The notes under the pieces: generated by a model
The model's input: the letters and a program-made list of their open reading frames with translations, nothing else
Database searches by the model: none
Told to the model about the DNA's origin: nothing
In this document: piece after piece, positions 8,757 through 15,366 of the stretch
How positions within the stretch are numbered: the stretch's first letter is position 1
How the letters are laid out: every line of letters starts with the position of its first letter
Source of the DNA: Cryobacterium sp. SO1
GTDB lineage: Bacteria > Actinomycetota > Actinomycetes > Actinomycetales > Microbacteriaceae
Assembly: GCF_004210215.2 (NCBI RefSeq)
Contig: NZ_CP067394.1
Span: 2,852,001 to 2,916,000, forward strand
Length of the DNA: 64,000 nt
Direction of reading: 5' to 3'
Position numbers and translations under genes: made by a program

Positions 8757-9302
8757 ATGACCACCACCCGCACCACCGCACTGACAGATATCAACCAGAT
8801 CGAGACCGGGCGTTTCACTCGTGCAGTGCTCGCGGCAGTGCGGATCGCAGTGGGGTTGATGTGGCTACAGAATGTGAATTGGAAACGCCCGCCCGACTTC
8901 GGGCAAGCTTCCCAGAAAGGCCTCTACCAATACACTGAGGATGCGGTGCAGCATCCGGTGCTCGGAGCCTTCAGCTGGCTGGTGCAGAATGTCATTTTTC
9001 CCAACTTCGCGCTCTTCGGCTGGGGTGTGCTGATCGTGGAATTCTGCCTCGGCGCGTTCCTGCTGGTGGGATTCCTGACACGCTTCTGGGCGGCCATCGG
9101 CATCCTCCAGACCATTGCCATCACCCTGTCGGTGCTGAACACTCCCGGGGAGTGGCAATGGAGCTACTACCTGATGTTCGCAGCGCAATTTGTCATCCTG
9201 GCAACCGCCGCCGGAAGGATCGCCGGTGTTGATGGGCTGCTGAGACCCCGGTGGTCGCTCGGCACAGGCCGGCCGGGTCGGATCGCGATGGCCCTCTCAT
9301 GA
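8757..9302 (+). CDS. DoxX family membrane protein
   Basis: A 181-residue protein of the DoxX/DoxD-like family with about four membrane helices (near residues 25-40, 70-90, 100-125 and 135-155) and conserved family features such as the early RIAVGLMWLQN segment and the LLVGFLTRFWA loop. An excellent ribosome site, AAAGGAG, precedes the ATG at 8757. DoxD proteins form part of thiosulfate:quinone oxidoreductase in some organisms, while many DoxX proteins have no assigned function. Its place behind a TusA-like/radical SAM gene hints at sulfur redox chemistry, but that is inference. Its last four bases overlap the next gene (ATGA). Confidence 0.82.
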   Translation: MTTTRTTALTDINQIETGRFTRAVLAAVRIAVGLMWLQNVNWKRPPDFGQASQKGLYQYTEDAVQHPVLGAFSWLVQNVIFPNFALFGWGVLIVEFCLGAFLLVGFLTRFWAAIGILQTIAITLSVLNTPGEWQWSYYLMFAAQFVILATAAGRIAGVDGLLRPRWSLGTGRPGRIAMALS

Positions 9303-9679
9303 GCGCCACCCCATCCACCGGGAGCACAGCGCTTTGGCGCACCCGCGGCCTGATCGTCGCCGGTTTCACGGCTCTCAGCTCCTTGTTCTCGCTGCTTGAC
9401 TACACACCGCTACAGTTCATATCGGTCAGCCTTGTGCAAGCACTCGTCCTGGTCGTACTCGGTGCCGTCGCCGCGCTCGGCTGCGCCCTGCGAATGCCCG
9501 CGCTCCTGCTTGCAGCAGGCGCGATCCTTATCGTCGTCGGACTGGTGCGCCTCGTCACCTACGATGCGACTATCGGAATCATCTCCGGCTCTGTCAACGC
9601 CGCCGCCCTCATGACCGGACTCGGCACCGCCCTCATCGCCATTTGGATCACTTCGCGGCCAATGCCAAAGAGTAGTTGA
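9299..9679 (+). CDS. Four-helix membrane protein, unknown
   Basis: A 126-residue protein with four strongly hydrophobic stretches (about residues 17-35, 42-62, 67-88 and 95-115) and short polar loops, so it is an integral membrane protein. The ATG at 9299 overlaps the DoxX stop by four bases, which indicates translational coupling and a shared function. No family is recognised. It is the last gene of the operon starting at 5782; the next gene lies 258 bp further on, beyond a region without a convincing gene. Confidence 0.65.
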   Translation: MSATPSTGSTALWRTRGLIVAGFTALSSLFSLLDYTPLQFISVSLVQALVLVVLGAVAALGCALRMPALLLAAGAILIVVGLVRLVTYDATIGIISGSVNAAALMTGLGTALIAIWITSRPMPKSS

Positions 9680-9937
9680 AGACACGAAGGCTGAGTGGCC
9701 ATCTCCAACATGCATCCTGATACTCCTCGGAAGCACTCTTCGTTGAGTCGACAGGCAGCGAACACCCCTCTGTTGCACGTCACCGTCACGTGCGAGGCGG
9801 GCGGTCTTACCCGCTCCCGTTCGAAAGTTGCCGGGTGTTCACCTGGAAAGGCCTGCGGTGCCGACCTGCCACCCGAGAGGATCGAGACAATCCGATGAAT
9901 CGATAATTCCGGTTCGCGGTCGATCCTAGGAGTCTCG

Positions 9938-10570
9938 ATGACACGTCCATACCCGGCCCTGCTACTGACGGGTGTACTCGTCGTTGTGGCGACTCAACTG
10001 ACGGTCACCCCGGCCTTCGCCTCCCCGCCGGACCCGCCGGCGCTCAGCACGATCAACAGCGAGCTGGCCGCGATCCCCACCAATGTGGAGACCAGTTCGG
10101 CCGGGTACTCCCGAGACCTCTTCCCGCACTGGTCCACGCAGTCCGGTAGCTGCGACGCACAAGAGATCGCGCTCCAGCGGGATGGCGTCGACGTCGTGAC
10201 CAGCTCGACCTGTTCAGCGACCTCGGGAAGCTGGTACTCCGTCTATGACGGCGCCTGGAACTACGCGTCGTCGGATGTCGACATCGACCACGTCGTCGCA
10301 CTGTCCGAGGCCTGGGGCTCCGGAGCCTCGACCTGGACGACGAGCAAGCGCCAGCAGTTCGCCAACAGTCTCGGCGACGGCCAACTGATCGCGGTCACCG
10401 ACAATGTCAACGCGTCAAAGTCCGACCGGGACGCGGCGGAGTGGCAGCCGCCGCTGGCCACCTACCACTGCACCTACGCCAAGCACGTCGTGCACGTGAA
10501 GTACGGATGGGGCCTGTCAATGGACTCCGCGGAGAAGACTGCGATCAACACGATGCTGGCCACCTGCTGA
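9938..10570 (+). CDS. Secreted HNH-type nuclease (GmrSD C-terminal/DUF1524-like)
   Basis: A 210-residue protein with an N-terminal signal peptide (hydrophobic core about residues 8-27, A-F-A-S cleavage-like site). The mature part carries the HNH-like core of the DUF1524 group: DIDHVVALSEAW near 110, a block reading FANSLGDGQLIAVTDNVNAS, and DAAEWQPP near 165, where His, Asn and the following residues would bind metal. The start ATG at 9938 has AGGAG seven bases upstream. Close homologues are common secreted proteins of Gram-positive actinobacteria and probably degrade extracellular DNA. It stands alone, followed at 10602 by a 20-bp palindrome that may terminate transcription. Confidence 0.85.
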   Translation: MTRPYPALLLTGVLVVVATQLTVTPAFASPPDPPALSTINSELAAIPTNVETSSAGYSRDLFPHWSTQSGSCDAQEIALQRDGVDVVTSSTCSATSGSWYSVYDGAWNYASSDVDIDHVVALSEAWGSGASTWTTSKRQQFANSLGDGQLIAVTDNVNASKSDRDAAEWQPPLATYHCTYAKHVVHVKYGWGLSMDSAEKTAINTMLATC

Positions 10571-10601
10571 CGGCGGCACCAACCCACTTAGGTGCAATCG
10601 C

Positions 10602-10621
10602 ACCGAGGGTGCACCCTCGGT
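10602..10621 (+). terminator. Perfect 20-bp palindrome, possible terminator
   Basis: The bases ACCGAGGGTG are followed directly by their exact reverse complement, CACCCTCGGT, 31 bases after the nuclease stop codon. As RNA this can fold with a minimal loop. No T-run follows, so it could equally be a protein-binding site. It fits a GC-rich actinobacterial terminator of the nuclease gene. Confidence 0.45.
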
Positions 10622-10965
10622 ACCGCCACTATGGCGGCGAACAGGAGTACCCAGCTGACGGCCGCGGCGATGATCGCGATCGGTGCTGACGGCGACAGGA
10701 ATCCTGTCGTGAAGCATTGCGCCGATCCGGGGCGGCGTTCTCCGCGACGAGCTGGTGGCGGTGCCGGCTGTCGGCCCGGTCGACGGCCCAGGTGAGCGGG
10801 CCGTCGGGGTGGGGGCGAAGTGCCGCCCACACCAGCACCCGGATGTCGACGAGCTGAACGCTCACTCCACGCCGCGCCGGGCCGGGCCGGTCCGGTCCGA
10901 CCCATTCGACGCAGTAGTTGCCCACCGGCATGCTGACCGTGCTTCCGTCACCCCCGCTCTGACTG
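10622..10965. other. Gap without a convincing gene
   Basis: No credible gene is seen. A minus-strand frame near 10600-10720 encodes a hydrophobic stretch resembling one membrane helix (PIAIIAAAVSWVLLFAAIVA) but lacks a plausible start and family features. It may be the end of a decayed membrane-protein gene. Confidence 0.4.
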
Positions 10966-10981
10966 GTACGCTATCAAGTAC
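10966..10981 (+). promoter_or_regulatory. YefM-type double operator (two GTAC cores)
   Basis: Two hexamers with central GTAC, GGTACG (10965-10970) and AGTACT (10977-10982), lie with their centres exactly 12 bp apart, just upstream of the antitoxin gene. In E. coli the YefM-YoeB complex binds two TGTACA-core palindromes at this spacing to repress its own operon (established knowledge). Here the cores are visible but the outer bases are degenerate. The site lies 18 bp before the antitoxin start, where it would overlap the promoter. Confidence 0.5.
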
Positions 10982-10999
10982 TACTCAGAGGAGGCGATC

Positions 11000-11251
11000 A
11001 TGTCGGCGATCACCGCGACCGAAGCACGCAAGAGCCTGTTCGGACTCATCCAGCAGGTCAACGACGACCACACCGCTATCGAGGTCGTCTCCCGGCACGG
11101 AAACGCGGTCATCCTGTCAAAGGAGGACTACGACGCGTTGACCGAAACGGCCTTCCTGCTGCGGAACCCTGCGAACGCGGAGCGGTTGCTCGCAGCGATC
11201 GAGCGAGTCCGGCGCGGCGAGTTCGAGCAGCACGACCTACTGGACGCGTGA
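11000..11251 (+). CDS. yefM: YefM/Phd-type antitoxin
   Basis: An 83-residue antitoxin. The N-terminal half has the Phd/YefM DNA-binding pattern (TATEARKSLFGLIQQVNDDH, then VVSRHGNAVILSKEDYDAL), and the C-terminal tail (NAERLLAAIERVRRGEF) is the usual toxin-wrapping segment. It should neutralise the YoeB toxin encoded immediately downstream and repress the operon through the GTAC double site at 10966-10981. GGAGG precedes the ATG at 11000. The last four bases overlap the toxin start (GTGA). Confidence 0.93.
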   Translation: MSAITATEARKSLFGLIQQVNDDHTAIEVVSRHGNAVILSKEDYDALTETAFLLRNPANAERLLAAIERVRRGEFEQHDLLDA

Positions 11252-11508
11252 GTCGGACGATCGCCTTCGACCCGAATGGGTGGGAGGACTACGTTTACTG
11301 GCAGACCCAGGACCGCAAGACGCTCAAGCGGATCAATCAGCTGATCACCGACACGCTGCGCGATCCGTTCGCGGGCATCGGCAAGCCTGAGCCCCTTCGG
11401 CACGTTCTCTCCGGCGCTTGGTCACGCCGCATCGACGACACGAACCGCCTGGTCTACTACGTCACCGACGACCGCATCGTCATCCTGCAAGCCCGCGAAC
11501 ACTACTGA
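11248..11508 (+). CDS. yoeB: YoeB/Txe family mRNA interferase toxin
   Basis: An 86-residue ribosome-dependent endoribonuclease. Family landmarks are complete: LKRINQLITDTLRDPF, GIGKPEPL, GAWSRRIDDTNRLVYY and the C-terminal R-E-H-Y, so the catalytic Glu, Arg and terminal His-Tyr positions of YoeB are all present. It starts with a GTG inside the antitoxin stop (GTGA overlap), so toxin synthesis is coupled to antitoxin synthesis. The module sits between unrelated genes and is presumably an independently acquired toxin-antitoxin unit. A dead relative lies at 5473-5643. Confidence 0.95.
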   Translation: MSRTIAFDPNGWEDYVYWQTQDRKTLKRINQLITDTLRDPFAGIGKPEPLRHVLSGAWSRRIDDTNRLVYYVTDDRIVILQAREHY

Positions 11509-11655
11509 CCAGAAATCCACGCCGCCCGTCCAAGGTTCTCTTCTTTCCCGGCAGTGGCACCCTCGGCCATGGGCCGACTGGCCGCGAGTCTGTCGCGGTG
11601 GGGTCCGGTAGCCTGCGCAGATGACTACTGCGTGTGCGACTTCGCTCGAGGATTC

Positions 11656-13473
11656 TCAGTGCAGTTCGGCCTGGTGGATGGCCCAGGCTGCGTTCACAAG
11701 TCCGACGTGACTGAAGGCCTGCGGAAAGTTGCCGAGTTGCTCGCCGGTGACGGAGTCGATCTCCTCGGCGAGCAGACCGACATCGTTGACGTGGCTCACG
11801 GCGTTCTCGAACACCGTGCGGGCTTCACCGGTCCGGCCCGCGTCGGCCAGGACCTGGGCCAGCCAAAAAGTACAGAGCAGGAAGGTGCCCTCGTTGCCGG
11901 TGATTCCGTCGACACCGGACTCAGTTTCGTAGCGGTAGACGAGTCCGCGTGCGTCGGTGAGCCGGTGAATGATGGCGTCCACGGTGGACACCATCCGCGG
12001 ATCGGAGGCCGGCAGGAAGCCGACAATGGGCATCATCAGCGCCGCCGCGTCGAGGTCGGGCGAATCGAAGGCTTGCGTGAACGCACCAGCCTCCTCGTTC
12101 CACCCTCGGGTGAGGATGGCGGCGCGGATGGTGGCGGCCATCCGCGACCACTCGGCAACGCGGTGGACGGCGAACAACTGCTCAGCCAGGCCGATCGCCC
12201 GGTCCAGCGCGACCCAACACATCAGTTTCGAGTAGAGGAAGTGCTGCGGCTCGCCGCGGACTTCCCAGATACCGTTGTCCGGCTGCTCCCACTGGCGCGC
12301 GGCAGCATCGGCCAGTGCGATCAAGAACTCTCGCGTGGCGGGTTCAACATCGCCGAGCTGCTCTCGAAGCCGGAAGGCGGCGTCGAGGAGCTCGCCGTAC
12401 ACGTCGAGCTGCGGCTGGTCCCAGGCGCCGTTGCCGACCCGGACCGGCCCGCTCTCGCGCCACCCGGACAGCTGCGGGAGGAGGCGCTCGGACAAGTCGT
12501 GTTCCCCACCGATGCCGAACATGATCTGCAGATGACGGTCGGGGCGAAAGTGCGCCGCCGCCGCGGCCATGAAGCCGAAGAACTCCTGGGCCTCGTCAGG
12601 GCAGGCCGCCACCCACAGGGCCTTCATGGTGAAACTTGCGTCACGCACCCAGGAGTACCGATAGTCCCAGTTCCGATCACCGCCGATTTCCTCGGGCAAG
12701 GATGTTGTGGCAGCGGCTACGATCGCGCCGGTTGGTTGATAGCTCAGCGCCTGCAACACCCGCCCCGAGTGACGAACCAAGTCGCGCCAGGGACCGTCGT
12801 AGTTCTGATGTAGTTCGGACCAGCCCCGCCAGCTCGCAATCGTTGCGTCCAGCGCGCACTTGATCTCACCCTGGGTGTACGCCGGAGGAAGAGGCTCACC
12901 GAGCCGGGTGCGCTGCAAGGCGAAAAACCGTTCTTCCCCGGCCTCAAGGGTGAACCGCACCGAGATCTCCCCGTCAGCGGCGACGACCGTCTCCGGCATC
13001 GATAGCGTGAGCCGACCCGACCCACCCGTGGCAACGGAACCGGAAAGGATCTCGCTGAAGATGGGCACCACCAAGCCGTATTCCGGACGTGGCCGATACG
13101 TCATCTCAACCACTGCTCGTCCGGTGGTGCAGCGCACGCCGCGAAGCAGGGTGTGCGGGGCGTGCTCGCCCAGGCGGTGCGGATCGGACGAGTCCCCCAG
13201 TTCCATGGCGTCAAGGAGTTCGATAACGCCCGTCGCCGTGAGAAAGGTGGTGCGCAGTGCCATCGTTTCGTCCACGTACTGCCGCGTTGACGTTGCTGTT
13301 TCGGTCGGCTGGATCGACCAGTGCCCGGCGTCATCGTCCAGAATTGCGGCAAAGACGGATTCGCTGTCGAATCGGGGGAAGCAGAGCCAGACGACGGACC
13401 CGTTCCGGGTCACCAGAGCAGCGGAATGCCGGTCCGACAGGAGCGCGTGCTCGGCGATCGGGAGTGCGCTCAT
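11656..13473 (-). CDS. Glycoside hydrolase family 15 protein (glucoamylase/trehalase-like)
   Basis: A 605-residue cytosolic protein (no signal peptide) of the bacterial GH15 group. It has an N-terminal beta-sandwich domain (about 1-210: LLSDRHSAALVTRNGSVVWL) and an (alpha/alpha)6 barrel with the hallmark GGDRNWDYRYSWVRDASF near 265 and GNFPQAFSHVGLVNAA near the end. Members hydrolyse glucosidic bonds; several actinobacterial ones are trehalases. It starts at the ATG at 13473, which overlaps the stop of the hydrolase-OsmC gene by four bases, so both are made from one transcript. A stress-sugar role (trehalose turnover) would fit the OsmC partner but is inference. Confidence 0.9.
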   Translation of the reverse strand: MSALPIAEHALLSDRHSAALVTRNGSVVWLCFPRFDSESVFAAILDDDAGHWSIQPTETATSTRQYVDETMALRTTFLTATGVIELLDAMELGDSSDPHRLGEHAPHTLLRGVRCTTGRAVVEMTYRPRPEYGLVVPIFSEILSGSVATGGSGRLTLSMPETVVAADGEISVRFTLEAGEERFFALQRTRLGEPLPPAYTQGEIKCALDATIASWRGWSELHQNYDGPWRDLVRHSGRVLQALSYQPTGAIVAAATTSLPEEIGGDRNWDYRYSWVRDASFTMKALWVAACPDEAQEFFGFMAAAAAHFRPDRHLQIMFGIGGEHDLSERLLPQLSGWRESGPVRVGNGAWDQPQLDVYGELLDAAFRLREQLGDVEPATREFLIALADAAARQWEQPDNGIWEVRGEPQHFLYSKLMCWVALDRAIGLAEQLFAVHRVAEWSRMAATIRAAILTRGWNEEAGAFTQAFDSPDLDAAALMMPIVGFLPASDPRMVSTVDAIIHRLTDARGLVYRYETESGVDGITGNEGTFLLCTFWLAQVLADAGRTGEARTVFENAVSHVNDVGLLAEEIDSVTGEQLGNFPQAFSHVGLVNAAWAIHQAELH

Positions 13474-14759
13474 GCCTGCACTCCGACATCCAGCTCATCT
13501 CTCATCATTGTCGGACCGCGACCGTCTCCCGAGACGGTCGTGTCGATGACGACTTCCGAGTGTAGGGTGCGGTGCACCGGGCATTTGTCGGCGATTTCGC
13601 GTAAGCGCTGACGCTGATCGTCGTCAAGGTCGCCGTCGAGGCGGATGATCCGTTCGATGTGGTCTACCCGGCCGGTTTCGCTTTCGCAGTTGTTGCAGTC
13701 CTGCGCATGGATTCGGGAGTGCCGCAGTGAAACAGTGACCTTTTCCAGCGGCCATCTCTTGCGCTCGGCGTACATTCGGACGGTCATCGATGTGCAGGCG
13801 CCCAGGCCGGCCAGCAAGAAATCATAGGGCGACGGTCCGGTGTCGGTGCCGATGGGAGCGGGTTCGTCAGCGGTCAGCCGGTGCCGGCCGATCCTGATCT
13901 GCTGGGCGAATGCTCCGGTTCCGGTTTCGGCCACTTCGACGAGCCCTTCAGCCGGGTCTTCCGGCGTGGAGGGCGCAGCCTGCTCCGGGAGGGGAGCGAA
14001 CACGTAGCGGCCGGCCCAGGTGGCGAGCATGGCGGCCGCGTAGACGGCATCCGTCGGCTTCGTCAGCAGGTGGTCGGCCCCGTCGAGCGCCACGAAGGAT
14101 TTGGGGTGCCGGGCTGCCTCGTAGATGCGACGCGCGTTGTCGGCGTCGACCGTGGTGTCGGTCGGCGAGTGCATGACGAGCAGGGCCGCCCCCAGGGTGC
14201 GGATGCGCTCGGCCTGAGGCTGGGCAGCGATGTCGTCGAGAAACTGACGACGGATGCGGAAGGTGCGGCCGGAGAGCTGCACCTCGGCCTCCCCGCAGGC
14301 TTCAATCTCCGCACGGCTCTCGCGCAGCAGGTGCGAGAGGTGGTCCGGATCGGCCGGCGCGCCGATCGTCGCCACGGCCCGCACCTCGGGGATGCGGTGG
14401 GTGACGGCGAGCACGGCGGCGCCGCCCAGCGAGTGCCCGATCAGCAGGGACGGCGCCGCGTGGTGCTCCCGCAAGTAGTCGGCGGCGTGCACCAGATCTT
14501 CGATGTTGGAGCTGAAGTTGGTGTTGGCGAAATCTCCCCCGGATTGGCCCAGGCCGGTGAAGTCGAACCGGAGCACCGCGATGCCGAAGTCGGTCAGTGC
14601 CCGGGAGATGCGGGCGGCCGCGAGCACGTCTTTGCTACACGTGAAGCAGTGCGCGAACAGCGCGAAGGCCCGGGGCGTCGATTCCGGCAAGTCGAGACGC
14701 GCCGCCAGTGCCGACCCCTGGGACCCGGGGAATTCCAGTCTCTCGCTCTGCCTGCTCAT
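13470..14759 (-). CDS. Bifunctional alpha/beta hydrolase - OsmC family protein
   Basis: A 429-residue fusion. Residues 1-260 are an alpha/beta hydrolase with the nucleophile elbow IGHSLGGAA, the acid-bearing MHSPTDTTV and a final DGADHLL. Residues about 290-429 are an OsmC/Ohr peroxidase-like domain with both redox cysteines in context (LGACTSMTVRMYAERK and ADKCPVHRTL). Members are thought to protect against organic peroxides or to process thioesters. The ATG at 14759 is used, where the family sequence begins; an upstream frame adds 19 unlikely residues. It is first in a two-gene operon with the GH15 gene. Confidence 0.88.
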   Translation of the reverse strand: MSRQSERLEFPGSQGSALAARLDLPESTPRAFALFAHCFTCSKDVLAAARISRALTDFGIAVLRFDFTGLGQSGGDFANTNFSSNIEDLVHAADYLREHHAAPSLLIGHSLGGAAVLAVTHRIPEVRAVATIGAPADPDHLSHLLRESRAEIEACGEAEVQLSGRTFRIRRQFLDDIAAQPQAERIRTLGAALLVMHSPTDTTVDADNARRIYEAARHPKSFVALDGADHLLTKPTDAVYAAAMLATWAGRYVFAPLPEQAAPSTPEDPAEGLVEVAETGTGAFAQQIRIGRHRLTADEPAPIGTDTGPSPYDFLLAGLGACTSMTVRMYAERKRWPLEKVTVSLRHSRIHAQDCNNCESETGRVDHIERIIRLDGDLDDDQRQRLREIADKCPVHRTLHSEVVIDTTVSGDGRGPTMMRDELDVGVQA

Positions 14760-14842
14760 ACGTTGCCCGTTCTCTCGTTGGGTCAGTGCTGCGGCCTCAC
14801 CTGGTTCACTGAACACAACGGCCGATCAGTCTCTTTTATTGC

Positions 14843-14980
14843 ATGGAGCCGCACTCGGTGGCCCGGCGCGAAAAGACCGGCGGGCGGAGACACCCCCACC
14901 CGCCGGCCGGGATGCCGATCGACTTCCTCCTCGAACCCGACAGGCGCGTGGAGCTCGAGGCCTACGCGGTGGTCGACTGA
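14843..14980 (+). pseudogene. C-terminal remnant of a RidA-like gene (copy 1)
   Basis: The plus frame ending at the TGA at 14978-14980 reads D-F-L-L-E-P-D-R-R-V-E-L-E-A-Y-A-V-V-D. This matches the end of RidA/YjgF proteins, where a Phe-x-x-Pro-(Asp/Glu) turn is followed by the strand (V/I)E(I/L)EA.AV. Nothing RidA-like precedes it, so it is a truncated remnant and not a gene. A near-identical peptide occurs at 33670-33730, and both are followed by the same palindrome family. Confidence 0.45.
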
Positions 14981-15043
14981 CCGCGGCGCTCGTGTTGCCG
15001 CCGGCCCAGGCACGCGGATGGCCGTAGCTGCGATCCGCGGGTC

Positions 15044-15087
15044 AGGCGCCGTTGCGCGGGTGGCGCGCCACCCGCGCAGCGGCGCCT
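15044..15087. repeat. 44-bp near-perfect palindrome, family copy A
   Basis: The sequence is symmetric about 15065.5 with a single mismatched pair (15052/15079). The central core is TGGCGCGCCA, the arms contain GCGCGGGTGG and the ends are GGCGCC. A diverged copy lies 160 bp away at 15206-15245 and another at 33847-33888, so this is a dispersed palindromic unit of REP/PIME type. Confidence 0.8.
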
Positions 15088-15205
15088 TGCCCGCGTAGCT
15101 CCAAAAAGCCCGGCCGCCCAACGCGCGACCCGCGCCGGGTCCTCAGCCCACGGCATCCGAGCACGCCGCGTCAGCCCTGACCGTTTCGCGCGATTCGCGG
15201 GTGCC

Positions 15206-15245
15206 GCGCCGCTATGCGCCTGGCGCGCCACCCGCGTAGCGGCGC
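15206..15245. repeat. Palindromic unit, family copy B
   Basis: The right arm after the core TGGCGCGCCA (15221-15230) is CCCGCGTAGCGGCGCC, nearly identical to copy A. The left arm is the matching inverse with three mismatched pairs. A further partial CACCCGCGCAGCG follows at once. It lies between the hydrolase start and the mannosidase stop, together with copy A. Confidence 0.7.
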
Positions 15246-15366
15246 CTCACCCGCGCAGCGCCGTCCCGGTACACGAGCAGGTGCAGCACCTGGTCACCTG
15301 ACCGCGCTCCCCCTTGCGGTGCCCCAACGGTTTCACCGACGCGACTGCCACGGCCTCCGCCTGCCG

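Larger units (their letters stand above)
14981..15366. other. Gap holding palindromes but no gene
   Basis: Between the RidA remnant and the mannosidase stop codon only the palindromic units A and B are recognisable. Long frames here are GC-driven and have no family features. The palindromes could terminate the mannosidase operon coming from the right. Confidence 0.5.

Noticed and set aside
9695-9898. 67-codon plus-strand frame after the DoxX operon
   Set aside because: No ribosome site, no family features and composition like noncoding DNA; treated as intergenic.
10588-10931. Minus-strand frames between the nuclease and yefM
   Set aside because: One hydrophobic stretch only, no consistent frame or start; at most a decayed gene.
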